Notes: generated from the sequence alone by a model not told the origin. Shown: positions 8,797-16,730, numbered from the stretch's first letter. The stretch: DNA of 64,000 nt from an uncultured Alphaproteobacteria bacterium (GCA_937931645.1 CALHAR010000001.1:102110-166109); one strand, 5' to 3'. A program made the numbers and translations.

Positions 8797-9206
8797 GATG
8801 TTAGCTCCTGTTAATTAAAGTTAAAATTAAAGCCCATAATGCCCCACGTCAATGAAAGCAAGAAAGTTAATCACAAAAAACATTTACCATACGCGCAACA
8901 ATAAAGGCAAAAAACGATTCATTCTTAAGGAGTTAACGTGATTATTTAAGACTTCATTACGGCACAGAATCATCACTTTTTCTATGGAGAACAGACAAAC
9001 AAAAACATGAAATACAACAAAAAATTATGCCTGTAACACATTGATATTATTTGTGAAGGGTTTCTTTTTTTCATTGAGTCATTTTTATTTACATAGTATT
9101 ATTGACATATTTAATAGCACTGTTTATAACCATCCCATATTTTATAAAAACGTTAATTACAAAGCCTCTGCCTTTAAAGGTAGAAATGGCGTAGAGAGAA
9201 ATAGAA
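8797..9206. other. Divergent spacer between ihfA and the repeat-protein gene
   Basis: 410 AT-rich bases between two divergent genes. It contains a good sigma-70-type promoter for the plus-strand gene (9102-9130). The ihfA promoter must also be here, but I could not locate it securely. Short ORFs on either strand in this stretch lack ribosome sites and look random. Confidence 0.6.
9102..9130 (+). promoter_or_regulatory. Sigma-70-type promoter of the repeat-protein gene
   Basis: TTGACA (9102-9107) and TATAAC (9125-9130) are separated by 17 bases, one mismatch from the full consensus. It lies about 75 bases before the start codon at 9207, leaving a leader of roughly 70 bases. Confidence 0.6.
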
Positions 9207-10034
9207 ATGAACGCACAGCTTACCGCACCAGAACAACCATCCACAGCTGCTTCGCTGCACGCTTTTAAAAATAGTGCCACCCTCCGCTTCCATTACATTC
9301 AAAAGTTAAAGGCGTTACAAGAGGAAGAACAGCTAAACGGTTATAAAGAAATGATTAACTCCGAGGGGTTTATAACGAACTCGAGCAGCCATGATTACGG
9401 CTTAGCCTTAATCCAAGGGTTAAAACTTTTACCAAAAACAAAGCGTTTAAAAGGTTATGAATCAATGATTACGTGTGATGGATTTACGAATCTAAATGAC
9501 ACCAACCGTCGCGCAATTTTTATTCAAGGGTTAAAATCCTTACCTAAAAGCGACCTCTTAACCGGCTATACAATGATGGTTTCTTCAGAAAACTTTACAC
9601 GCCTCTCTAACAGAGAACACGACAAGAGTATCATTCAAGCATTAAAACTTCTCCCTAAAGGTAGTAATCAGATCATCCTCTCGGAACAGGGCGAGCAAAT
9701 AATATTGTTCTGCCCAGAAGGAAGTATCGATTCTAACCGAGCCATTGCCTTAAAATATAGTCAAGATAATAATCACATCAATTTTATTTGTCAAAACCAA
9801 TATACATGGCGCCCTATTCTTCAGGAAAATTTAAAAGATCTTACCCCTGGAGCAGCATTTAAAATGAAAGCTGCCCTACTAATAGTCGCGGAAGAAATAG
9901 ACGTTAGTAAGTCAGGTATAATCACAGGCTTATATAACGCTTTAGGAAAGCTAAAACCAAGAGGGCAAAAACCACACAGTTTTAATGTGGACGTTATGTT
10001 TGCACAACAACAAGTGCAACCAGCCGTCATATAA
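9207..10034 (+). CDS. Unrecognised protein with 37-38-residue tandem repeats
   Basis: 275 residues, no signal peptide or membrane segment. Residues 28-151 consist of three and a half repeats of 37-38 residues. Each pairs an IQxLKxLP helix (IQKLKAL at 31, IQGLKLLP at 69, IQGLKSLP at 106, IQALKLLP at 143) with an LxGYxxMI helix (at 43, 81 and 118) and a following xGF/NF turn. A helical-repeat scaffold is likely. The C-terminal 120 residues are a different, non-repeated domain (ILFCPEG, FICQNQYTWRP, KMKAALLIVAEEI) that I do not recognise. It sits on the opposite strand inside the normally continuous fabH-ihfA block and has its own promoter, so it looks inserted. The start is supported only by a GAGAGA stretch. 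Function unknown. Confidence 0.7.
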   Translation: MNAQLTAPEQPSTAASLHAFKNSATLRFHYIQKLKALQEEEQLNGYKEMINSEGFITNSSSHDYGLALIQGLKLLPKTKRLKGYESMITCDGFTNLNDTNRRAIFIQGLKSLPKSDLLTGYTMMVSSENFTRLSNREHDKSIIQALKLLPKGSNQIILSEQGEQIILFCPEGSIDSNRAIALKYSQDNNHINFICQNQYTWRPILQENLKDLTPGAAFKMKAALLIVAEEIDVSKSGIITGLYNALGKLKPRGQKPHSFNVDVMFAQQQVQPAVI

Positions 10035-10063
10035 TTCTACAGTTACTCGGTTTTTAAAAAGCT

Positions 10064-11050
10064 TTAATACCGAACCAGTGCCGCGCCCCATGTTAGGCCG
10101 CCGCCCATGGCCTCAATCAAAAGCATTTGACCGCGCTTTATTTTACCGCCCTGCACGGCCTCGTCCAACGCAAGGGGAATCGACGCCGCCGACGTATTAC
10201 CATGATGATCCAGCGTTACAACGACTTGATCCATGCTCATATTTAACTTTTTCGCGGTTGATTCAATAATACGAATATTTGCTTGATGTGGCACAAGCCA
10301 GTCAATATCCGCAGACGTGATGCCATTATACGCTAATGTTTCGGCAACTACATCAGCCATATAACTCACCGCATATTTAAAAACCTCGCGCCCCTGCATT
10401 TCAATCACGCCATTACCGCCCGTGGTAGAAACACCGCCCGTAGTTTGCAATAACTCACGCTTTGACCCGTTAGCATATAAATGGGTGGAGTGTATCCCCT
10501 GCCCGTCTAATTTATTGCTTAGAGTGTCGTCAGTTTCTTTAGCCTGCAGAATAACCGCGCCCGCACCATCGGCAAAAAGAACGCATGTTGTACGGTCTGT
10601 CCAATCAAGAAGTGACGACATTTTTTCTGCGCCAATCACTAAGATATTTTTAGCCTGTCCCATTTTTATAAAATTATCTGCCACGGTCAACGCATAGACA
10701 AAGCCCGTACAAACCGCCTGCACGTCAAAGGCAAGCCCAGGTTTAACCCCCAAATCCCCTTGCACCTTAACGGCGACAGACGGAAACGTACGGTCAGGCG
10801 TGGTTGTGGCAACAATAATACCATCAATGTCTTGTGGGTCGAGCTTCGCATTTTCCAACGCTTTACGCGCCGCATGCAGAGCCATATCGCCTGTTGTTTC
10901 ATTCTCGCCCGCAATATGACGATGCTTAATACCACTACGCTGGGTAATCCACTCATCTGTGGTATCAACCATTTTTTCCAAATCGGCATTTGTTAGAATT
11001 TTACTCGGCAGGTATGACCCCGTACTTAAAATAATTGATGTAAGACTCAT
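10064..11050 (-). CDS. fabH: 3-oxoacyl-ACP synthase III (KAS III)
   Basis: 328 residues. It condenses acetyl-CoA with malonyl-ACP to start fatty acid synthesis. The catalytic triad is visible: Cys114 in AVCTGF, His255 in PHQANIRI and Asn285 in GNTSAAS. The TTDEWITQRSGI segment near residue 30 and the C-terminal GGGLTWGA are family hallmarks. It follows plsX by eight bases, the standard plsX-fabH pair. It converges with the inserted repeat-protein gene, 29 bases apart. Confidence 0.96.
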   Translation of the reverse strand: MSLTSIILSTGSYLPSKILTNADLEKMVDTTDEWITQRSGIKHRHIAGENETTGDMALHAARKALENAKLDPQDIDGIIVATTTPDRTFPSVAVKVQGDLGVKPGLAFDVQAVCTGFVYALTVADNFIKMGQAKNILVIGAEKMSSLLDWTDRTTCVLFADGAGAVILQAKETDDTLSNKLDGQGIHSTHLYANGSKRELLQTTGGVSTTGGNGVIEMQGREVFKYAVSYMADVVAETLAYNGITSADIDWLVPHQANIRIIESTAKKLNMSMDQVVVTLDHHGNTSAASIPLALDEAVQGGKIKRGQMLLIEAMGGGLTWGAALVRY

Positions 11051-11058
11051 TTAAACCT

Positions 11059-12105
11059 CTATACCCCGACCGTTTCGACAAAAGATTCTTGCCCCATTAA
11101 TTTTTCCATTTCTTCCGCAACTTGTGAATTGAAATCATTCCGCACCAAATCTGCCGCGACTAAAATTGCATTCTCCGTGGCCAACACATCACTACCACCG
11201 TGGCTTTTCACACAAATACCATTAAGTCCCAAGAACATACCGCCATTATATTGGCGCGGGTCAACTTTATCTTTCATCGTCTTCATCGCACGCATGGATA
11301 GCAGATAACCCATAATCGCCAAAGGAGAAGATTTAAAAGCATCAGTTAAAAAATGCTTGGTAAGCTTGGCAACACCTTCGGCAGTTTTCAGCGCGACATT
11401 TCCTGTAAAGCCATCTGTCACCACCACATCAACTGTGCCTTTGGTGATGTCATCACCCTCAATAAAACCGTGGTAACGCCCCGGAAATGATACGGTTGAT
11501 AGAACTTCCGCCGCGGCGCGAATCTCATCATGCCCTTTCATCTCCTCTGTCCCGACATTTAAAAGCCCAACAGATGGTTTAGAGATACCTTGCACCACCT
11601 TGGCATAAACAGCGCCAAGCAATGCGAACTGGGTCAAGACTTCAGCATCACAAACAAGGTTTGCGCCCAAATCAAGCATGACAACTTTGCCCTTTTGTGT
11701 CGGCATAACACTGGCGATAGCAGGACGGAAAATACCCGGTAGGCTTTTTAAGATCAACTTAGACATCACCATCAGTGCGCCTGTATTACCAGCAGACACA
11801 ATGGCTTGCGCTTCCCCATTCTTTACCGCCTCAATCGCGAGGCGCATTGACGACCCCTTACCATGGCGTAAAGCGCGGGACGGTTTATCATGGCTGGAAA
11901 TGGCAATATCAGTGTGGTGGAATGTAGCCGCGTTTTTAAGTTGACTATACTGATCCAACAAAGATTGAACGACTTTCTGATCCCCATAAATTATGAACTT
12001 TAGATTAGGCTGTTTCTCCAGCGCATTCGCCGCTGCAGGAATCGTGACACTGGGGCCAAAATCCCCCCCCATCGCATCCAAAGCTATTATGTAAGTATCG
12101 GTCAT
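11059..12105 (-). CDS. plsX: Phosphate acyltransferase PlsX
   Basis: 348 residues. It makes acyl phosphate from acyl-ACP, the first step of phospholipid synthesis through PlsY. Signatures include IALDAMGGDFGPSVTIPAA at the N-terminus, VSAGNTGALMVMSKL, and VVTDGFTGNVALKTAEG. It is paired with fabH (eight-base gap). A terminator between rpmF and plsX (12191-12220) suggests that plsX-fabH has its own promoter in the short spacer before 12105. Confidence 0.96.
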   Translation of the reverse strand: MTDTYIIALDAMGGDFGPSVTIPAAANALEKQPNLKFIIYGDQKVVQSLLDQYSQLKNAATFHHTDIAISSHDKPSRALRHGKGSSMRLAIEAVKNGEAQAIVSAGNTGALMVMSKLILKSLPGIFRPAIASVMPTQKGKVVMLDLGANLVCDAEVLTQFALLGAVYAKVVQGISKPSVGLLNVGTEEMKGHDEIRAAAEVLSTVSFPGRYHGFIEGDDITKGTVDVVVTDGFTGNVALKTAEGVAKLTKHFLTDAFKSSPLAIMGYLLSMRAMKTMKDKVDPRQYNGGMFLGLNGICVKSHGGSDVLATENAILVAADLVRNDFNSQVAEEMEKLMGQESFVETVGV

Positions 12106-12190
12106 CGAATTAGGCTACAAACTTATTATAACAAGACCTCGAGATTTGCAGGTTGAGTTTATGAAGTCAATTCCCTTTCCCGCCCAAAAA

Positions 12191-12220
12191 GACAAAACCC
12201 CCAGCATAAAACAGGGGGCT
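12191..12220 (-). terminator. Terminator between rpmF and plsX
   Basis: On the minus strand CCCCC and GGGGG pair around an 11-base loop, followed by TTTTGTCTTTTT. It lies 37 bases past the rpmF stop and would end or attenuate the rpmF transcript before plsX. Confidence 0.75.
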
Positions 12221-12256
12221 TGCATTATTATGATAACTTATATGGTTATCTAAATC

Positions 12257-12439
12257 TTATGCTTCGCGGTCGTTTAAAACCTGACGACCTTTATACATAC
12301 CTGTTTTCAGGTCAATGTGGTGGCGGCGCTTCGGCTCACCTGAATTGGCGTCTTCAACCCAATTTGTCACGGTCAACGCATCATGCGAACGACGCATATT
12401 ACGCTTAGATTTACTGATTTTACTCTTTGGTACTGCCAT
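12257..12439 (-). CDS. rpmF: 50S ribosomal protein L32
   Basis: 60 residues starting [20 protein letters not shown], the standard L32 start. An upstream in-frame ATG (12472) would add 11 non-conserved residues and would bury the AAGGAT ribosome site that precedes 12439, so it is rejected. The alphaproteobacterial L32 C-terminus ([16 protein letters not shown]) has no zinc-binding cysteines. rpmF beside plsX-fabH is the usual arrangement. Confidence 0.96.
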   Translation of the reverse strand: MAVPKSKISKSKRNMRRSHDALTVTNWVEDANSGEPKRRHHIDLKTGMYKGRQVLNDREA

Positions 12440-12605
12440 GGTCTTATCCTTTTTAAAAGCCGTAATGCACACTCATCTACGATTTTGTGCGAGGAGGCTA
12501 CCCTCATAATTAAGAATTCTGCTGGTTTTTAACCAAAACCACCCCAAATTGCAAGCCTTATCTGCACATTCTTACGATTTATAGTATTGAGTAAAGGATT
12601 GACGG

Positions 12606-13628
12606 TTATGCCACTATAAATGCAGGCTGTGCTATTCTTTTATCATGGCTCAAATGCATTTTCATACGATAACCTGTTTCATCTGCAAGAGATTGCGCAA
12701 AATCTAACGGCATCTTAAAAGAATTGGTAATACCCCACCCCTCACCACGCTCAATTGTAATCGGTACCTGAGAAATTTCAAACTGCATTCTACGTTGAGC
12801 AATCATATAATTAAACCCACCATAGCTAGAAGCGACCCACTCATTCCTAAAGTCATAACTATCTGGATCAAAATCACCCTTTATCGGTAATTCATACTTC
12901 ATGGTACGCAACAGCTCACGACCCCACATAGTTGTGGGTTGGCTATTATATGCCTTCTCAACCTCTTTACCATTTTGATTGCAATCATAGGTATAAGTAT
13001 AAATATCACCTTCATTCAAACGAGAACGGTGCGACAACATATCAGCTTTCATCACATGATAAGGAAAACCATCTTCAGGAAATCCTTCCATGTTTCCTCT
13101 CGTCATGCCAAACTCTGCCATAACTTTACGCCCTTTACCCAGACCATTAGGGAATGCCGCTTTATTAAAGTCTGACACATCAGGTATAATACGAATATTA
13201 GGTAATGCAGACCCCATTACATCATCCATAATATCAATTGAAGCTAATGATGAATCACGCCCTACCCAAGTATGAAGTCCCGCCAATCTAGAAAAAAACG
13301 GAATTGATTTATCAATCATAGCAGAACGCATACCAGGACCATTTTCAATACCAATCACACCAAAAGGATGACGCGATATTTCGCTAATAGAGTTTGCCGC
13401 CCTTGGTATCACGCATAACTCTCCAGCTTTCATGTAACTTTCAGGACGAGAGCTGAATAAACCACCATAATACAAAGCCTTTGGCGTTAAATAACACCTA
13501 TGAATAAGATGGCCTTGACGTTTTCTAGTAAAAAGATCAACAGCCTCTTTCAAAAAAACAGCCCTCTCCTCATCAGATAGAATCCTTGGTTGGCTTAAAA
13601 GTATATCTTGAGATGACGTCAGGCTCAT
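12606..13628 (-). CDS. Divergent EgtD-like SAM-dependent methyltransferase
   Basis: 340 residues. The pattern follows the histidine N-alpha-methyltransferase (EgtD, Methyltransf_33) fold at low identity: motif I GIENGPG (93-99); WVGRD (121-125), where EgtD has its SAM-ribose acid; AEFGMTRGN (171-179), where EgtD has FLGSTIGN; GDIYTYTYD (207-215); KAYNS (226-230); then the EgtD-type C-terminal domain with RELL, DFDPDSYDF, RRMQFEI and GEGWGITNSFKMP (295-307). By my alignment the EgtD substrate glutamate (in its LTEVS stretch) is Asn302 here, so the substrate need not be histidine. No EgtB partner is present in the window. The ATG overlaps the upstream regulator stop (ATGA), so the two are coupled. 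It lies in a segment that interrupts the yceD-rpmF-plsX block. Confidence 0.65.
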   Translation of the reverse strand: MSLTSSQDILLSQPRILSDEERAVFLKEAVDLFTRKRQGHLIHRCYLTPKALYYGGLFSSRPESYMKAGELCVIPRAANSISEISRHPFGVIGIENGPGMRSAMIDKSIPFFSRLAGLHTWVGRDSSLASIDIMDDVMGSALPNIRIIPDVSDFNKAAFPNGLGKGRKVMAEFGMTRGNMEGFPEDGFPYHVMKADMLSHRSRLNEGDIYTYTYDCNQNGKEVEKAYNSQPTTMWGRELLRTMKYELPIKGDFDPDSYDFRNEWVASSYGGFNYMIAQRRMQFEISQVPITIERGEGWGITNSFKMPLDFAQSLADETGYRMKMHLSHDKRIAQPAFIVA

Positions 13629-14269
13629 TTAATAACCTTATAGTTAGACCAAATAGCGTTAAACATAACCCTAAAACTATCCGCAAATTGCTTATTACAA
13701 AGAACAACAACTTGAACACTTTCTTCGTGGAATGTGATAAGAGCAAGCTTGTTACCATACGCATAAAACTGAGCATCTTCCGAAAAAACATTAGCTGGCA
13801 CACCACGATATTGCGCAACACCATCTACAGTTAAAAAATCATCTCCTTCTTTTAATAATATCTTAGAATTAAAGTTTTTTATCTTAGAAAGTTCGTCACG
13901 ATAATATTCAACAAACTCTTTTGTTAAGTTTCTTTCAAAATCATTCTCATCAACATTTGAAACACAAACATCAGCGTTGCCTCCTTTAACTGTTTCTAAA
14001 ACGTCGTTCATAAAAGCTTGAAACCCCTGTTTTCCTTCATAAGTGACAATATCAGATGTGTTAGGGTTAACGCCCCCCTCTTCGGTAAAAACGATACCTG
14101 CATTTTCAAACCATTTTTGTATTTCACCTAAGCGCCCAGAAGGAATTGAAGCCTTACCAGTAAAATAAGAATTAAAAGTGCTCTTATTAACCCCTATTTC
14201 TTTTGAAAATTCACTTCTACTAAGGTCTAGAAGTCCTAATGCGGCATCAATTTGTCTAATTGAAATCAT
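13625..14269 (-). CDS. XRE-type helix-turn-helix regulator coupled to the methyltransferase
   Basis: 214 residues. The N-terminal domain (about 3-62: LDLSRSEFSKEIGVNKSTFN, then FTGKASIPSGRLGEIQKWF) is a lambda-repressor-like helix-turn-helix. The C-terminal part (about 85-214) resembles the sensor module found on many alphaproteobacterial HTH proteins, ending in FADSFRVMFNAIW. No membrane segment. Its stop overlaps the methyltransferase start by four bases. It is divergent from a pair of tiny genes at 14391; the 121-base divergent spacer carries an inverted ATGGAAAA / TTTTCCAT pair that may be its operator. Target genes and ligand are inferred only from this layout. Confidence 0.72.
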   Translation of the reverse strand: MISIRQIDAALGLLDLSRSEFSKEIGVNKSTFNSYFTGKASIPSGRLGEIQKWFENAGIVFTEEGGVNPNTSDIVTYEGKQGFQAFMNDVLETVKGGNADVCVSNVDENDFERNLTKEFVEYYRDELSKIKNFNSKILLKEGDDFLTVDGVAQYRGVPANVFSEDAQFYAYGNKLALITFHEESVQVVVLCNKQFADSFRVMFNAIWSNYKVIK

Positions 14270-14292
14270 TTTTTATCCCTAAATATGGCATA

Positions 14293-14360
14293 TTTTCCAT
14301 TTATTTCTATTTTTTAACCTATTGTTAACGATTTGTCTATATAAATCTTTATATGGAAAA
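14293..14360. promoter_or_regulatory. Candidate operator pair in the divergent spacer
   Basis: TTTTCCAT (14293-14300) and its exact reverse complement ATGGAAAA (14353-14360) lie 52 bases apart, each in a longer AT-rich context (GCATATTTTCCAT and ATATGGAAAACAT). They sit between the XRE regulator and the divergent small genes, where autoregulation would be expected. Confidence 0.4.
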
Positions 14361-14390
14361 CATTATGGTAACAAAAATAGGAGAAAAACC

Positions 14391-14624
14391 ATGTGGGGAA
14401 TGATTAAGAAATTAGCGAAAAACGACAATAAAGATGAGATATCTTACTTTGATGTGAAGGAGCTATATGAAGCCGCCTACGCAGAGAAAGCCAAGACACG
14501 AGTCAGCTTAAAGCGTTTTAAAGCATTAATGAATAAAGCCAGACAGTTGGATAATGCCTATCGGGTACAATTAGGACTTATAAGTCCTACAACACACACC
14601 ACCCCATATAAGAGGGCAGCATAA
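14391..14624 (+). CDS. Small unrecognised basic protein (77 aa), first of a coupled pair
   Basis: 77 residues from the ATG at 14391, chosen because a TAGGAG ribosome site sits seven bases upstream; the longer in-frame ATG at 14322 lies in the regulatory spacer. The protein is charged and helical-looking (YFDVKELYEAAYAEKAKTR, RFKALMNKARQL), with no signal peptide. Its stop overlaps the next ATG by one base (TAATG). Family not recognised. Its position opposite the XRE regulator suggests control by it. Confidence 0.6.
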   Translation: MWGMIKKLAKNDNKDEISYFDVKELYEAAYAEKAKTRVSLKRFKALMNKARQLDNAYRVQLGLISPTTHTTPYKRAA

Positions 14625-14827
14625 TGAGAACAAGCAAGCAAAAGAAAGCTTATCGCACGCGTTATATCAAAGTTATGGAGGATTTAACCCAAATTGCCAA
14701 TATGCCACCCAGAAAGCGTTATATGTACCGCCTGATGGACAGCGTTATCTTTCATGATTTTGAGACAGCATTAGACGTTGTAATTGAAGATTTCCAAAAT
14801 GCCCGCAATGATAATCGAAAGATTTAG
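14624..14827 (+). CDS. Small unrecognised basic protein (67 aa), second of a coupled pair
   Basis: 67 residues, coupled to the 77-residue gene by a one-base overlap. The N-terminus is strongly basic (RTSKQKKAYRTRYIK), followed by two likely helices (PPRKRYMYRLMDSV and FETALDVVIEDFQNA). No known domain recognised. A long imperfect inverted repeat follows it (14840-14903). Confidence 0.6.
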   Translation: MRTSKQKKAYRTRYIKVMEDLTQIANMPPRKRYMYRLMDSVIFHDFETALDVVIEDFQNARNDNRKI

Positions 14828-14839
14828 AAGGTAATATAT

Positions 14840-14903
14840 AAAGCACAATAGCCGAAGGTCTTTGTTTTTCCCCAAATTCACATTGACCTCCGACTATTGC
14901 TTT
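14840..14903. repeat. Long imperfect inverted repeat behind the small-gene pair
   Basis: The left arm (14840-14860) AAAGCACAATAGCCGAAGGT plus C and the right arm (14885-14903) GACCTCCGACTATTGCTTT pair over 17 of about 20 positions around a 24-base loop. It lies between the plus-strand small genes and the minus-strand yceD gene. It could terminate transcription in both directions, although no strong U-tract follows on either side. Confidence 0.55.
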
Positions 14904-14976
14904 ACAATATGGAGTGTTACAAAAACGTAACCATTATGTTTTACATAAATTAAGTTAAGAAAAAGTTAATATCCCC

Positions 14977-15564
14977 TCACCTATTTTCTTTCCAGTCTTT
15001 AAGTGCCTCAAACGGGTTTTTACGAAGCGGCGACTTATCATCAATAACGATATCATCATCCCCGACTTCATAAGTCACACCATCCTTATGTGGATAAGCC
15101 GGAATAGCCAGCGAGATATGCTGAGCAACCAATTCACCTAAATCAATCCGTCCTTCAACAATCGGTTCTGGATCATCTTTTTCATCCAAAACCTCAACTT
15201 CCGCTTGGGAGCGTGCGACATCCCGCTCCTTCTTTGCGGCGGCAAAAGACACCATGCTTTCTTTATTAGCAAACCACCCCTCAACAGGCTCAGACAAAGC
15301 GGTATCAAAAGGCTCCAACGTCACTACGCAATTTTGCGTAACAACACAATCAAACTGACCCGTAACATGGATGATTCCACCTTCCAACGTTAGACTTAAT
15401 TGAGCGTTAACCTTTTTAATCGCTTCTACAGAAAAGCGACGCGCCAAGTCCATGCACTCATCTTCAGACGCTTCAATAGTAAGCGCCGTTGGCTTTGAGT
15501 GATTCAAATCATCAACGTCAAAAAAATGTGACCATTCTTGTTCTAATAATTCTAAGGTAGGCAT
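14977..15564 (-). CDS. yceD: YceD-family (DUF177) protein
   Basis: 195 residues. The DUF177 pattern is visible: a cysteine-containing VTGQFDCVVTQNCVVTLEPF segment, EPVEGWF, an acidic segment with PEPIVEGRIDLGELVAQHISLAIPAYPHK, and a C-terminal NPFEALKDWK. In other bacteria the family is required for normal 23S rRNA levels and is encoded beside rpmF. Here rpmF is 2.5 kb further along because of the inserted methyltransferase segment. Confidence 0.88.
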   Translation of the reverse strand: MPTLELLEQEWSHFFDVDDLNHSKPTALTIEASEDECMDLARRFSVEAIKKVNAQLSLTLEGGIIHVTGQFDCVVTQNCVVTLEPFDTALSEPVEGWFANKESMVSFAAAKKERDVARSQAEVEVLDEKDDPEPIVEGRIDLGELVAQHISLAIPAYPHKDGVTYEVGDDDIVIDDKSPLRKNPFEALKDWKENR

Positions 15565-15582
15565 GTAATTTCCTTTTTTAAT

Positions 15583-15611
15583 GCCGTCATGCCCGCAAGC
15601 GGGAGGACGCT
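15583..15611. repeat. Short hairpin repeat (GCCGTCAT family), copy 1
   Basis: GCCGTCATGCCCGCAAGCGG followed by GAGGACGCT. The core CCCGC-AA-GCGGG is a hairpin. A second copy at 18432-18460 has a different stem sequence that still pairs. It lies between the bc1 chaperone gene and yceD. Confidence 0.7.
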
Positions 15612-15648
15612 GTATTTTTAACCACGTTTATGCGCGTTTACTTGTTTC

Positions 15649-16173
15649 TTAGCGTAGAGCGCTTAGATCAATCTCAGCAAAATCTAATTTTTCCATCTTC
15701 ATATCCATTACCGCAGATTGCCGTACATAATTTGATACCACTGATAACACACCGTCTGTTGGTGCCTCAATAGTCCCATATAAGTTACGTATCAACGCTT
15801 GCTTTAATGCCTCACGATCACTATCCGCTATAGAGTTTTCATAGTTTTGCATACGACCATTAAAACCCTGCATCATACGTTTCATATGCTTAGGCACACC
15901 AACATCACCGATTCCCATCTCGCGTAGACTTTGGTCCATATTAATAAAGAACACATCAAACAATGCTTGCGCTTGGCGGCTTGCCCCCGCCTGATTAAGG
16001 CGGTGAATCACAATATAACAATGCAGGGCAATAAGTTCAAAACGGCCATCGACACTATCAGGAACACTAAGGTCTTGATAGAAGGTAGGCTGGTGCGACT
16101 GCGCCACAATTTCTTGGTAAAGCAGCCGTGCTTTTGCCTTTAGAATTTTACGGTGTTTAAAATAACGAAACAT
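15649..16173 (-). CDS. Ubiquinol-cytochrome c reductase assembly chaperone (CBP3 family)
   Basis: 174 residues of the ubiquinol-cytochrome c chaperone family (related to mitochondrial CBP3/UQCC1). Recognisable segments are FYQDLSVPDSVDGRFELIALH, FDVFFINMDQSLREMGIGDVGVPKHMKRM and GFNGRMQNYE. It helps assemble cytochrome b of complex III. It is followed by yceD and is divergent from bamE, the standard alphaproteobacterial arrangement. Confidence 0.9.
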   Translation of the reverse strand: MFRYFKHRKILKAKARLLYQEIVAQSHQPTFYQDLSVPDSVDGRFELIALHCYIVIHRLNQAGASRQAQALFDVFFINMDQSLREMGIGDVGVPKHMKRMMQGFNGRMQNYENSIADSDREALKQALIRNLYGTIEAPTDGVLSVVSNYVRQSAVMDMKMEKLDFAEIDLSALR

Positions 16174-16202
16174 TCTTGATTTTTTAGGGGTTTAACAGCA
16201 CT

Positions 16203-16679
16203 ATGGCAAGCATGAAAATACGAACACTCTTAATTATATCACTAACTGTATCTTTGGCGCTTATCAGTGCCTGTACACCCACGCAATCTTCACGCGGCAA
16301 TATGGTCGAAGATTTTCGCATGAGCGAAATCACACCCGGCGTTAGTACCCGTAATAATGTGCTGAAGTCTCTAGGCTCACCGACAACTATTGCGCCATTT
16401 GATGATAATGTTTGGTATTACATTGGCCAGAAAATGGAAAAGAAAGGTATCTTTGATCCAAAAGTAACGGATGAAAAAGTTGTTGTTGTTTCCTTTAATG
16501 ACAAAGGAATTGTGCAAACAATGGAAGAGCTAAATGCTGAACGGATTGACGTACCAAAATCACGCGATAAAACGCACACTGGTGGTAATGATGTTGGTGT
16601 CGTAGAACAACTATTGGGGAACGTTGGACGCTTCAATAAAAATGGAGAGAGCGCTGCAACAACCGCAGGTGCTATATAA
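16203..16679 (+). CDS. bamE: Outer-membrane assembly lipoprotein BamE (SmpA/OmlA)
   Basis: 158 residues with a lipobox LISAC. The BamE fold is visible: ITPGVSTRNNVLKSLGSPT, then WYYIGQKMEKKGIFDPKV, then VVVVSFNDKGIVQTMEEL. It is a lipoprotein of the BAM complex that inserts outer-membrane beta-barrels. Either ATG (16203 or 16212) is possible. The C-terminus is extended by about 40 residues compared with E. coli BamE, which is usual in alphaproteobacteria. It is divergent from the bc1 chaperone. Confidence 0.92.
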   Translation: MASMKIRTLLIISLTVSLALISACTPTQSSRGNMVEDFRMSEITPGVSTRNNVLKSLGSPTTIAPFDDNVWYYIGQKMEKKGIFDPKVTDEKVVVVSFNDKGIVQTMEELNAERIDVPKSRDKTHTGGNDVGVVEQLLGNVGRFNKNGESAATTAGAI

Positions 16680-16681
16680 AA

Positions 16682-16703
16682 ACGGCCCCGAAAGCGAGGC
16701 TGT
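16682..16703. terminator. Possible terminator between convergent bamE and fliL
   Basis: ACGGCCCCG and CGAGGCTGT pair (one mismatch, one G-T) around a four-base loop three bases after the bamE stop. The downstream T-tract is interrupted (GATTATTCGTTTT), so strength is uncertain. Confidence 0.4.
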
Positions 16704-16730
16704 GATTATTCGTTTTGGAGTAAATAATCT

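Noticed and set aside
12440..12472. Longer N-terminus for rpmF
   Set aside because: L32 always starts MAVPK; the extra codons contain the ribosome site.
14322..14390. Longer N-terminus for the 77-residue gene
   Set aside because: It lies in the divergent regulatory spacer and has no ribosome site; the TAGGAG site serves 14391.
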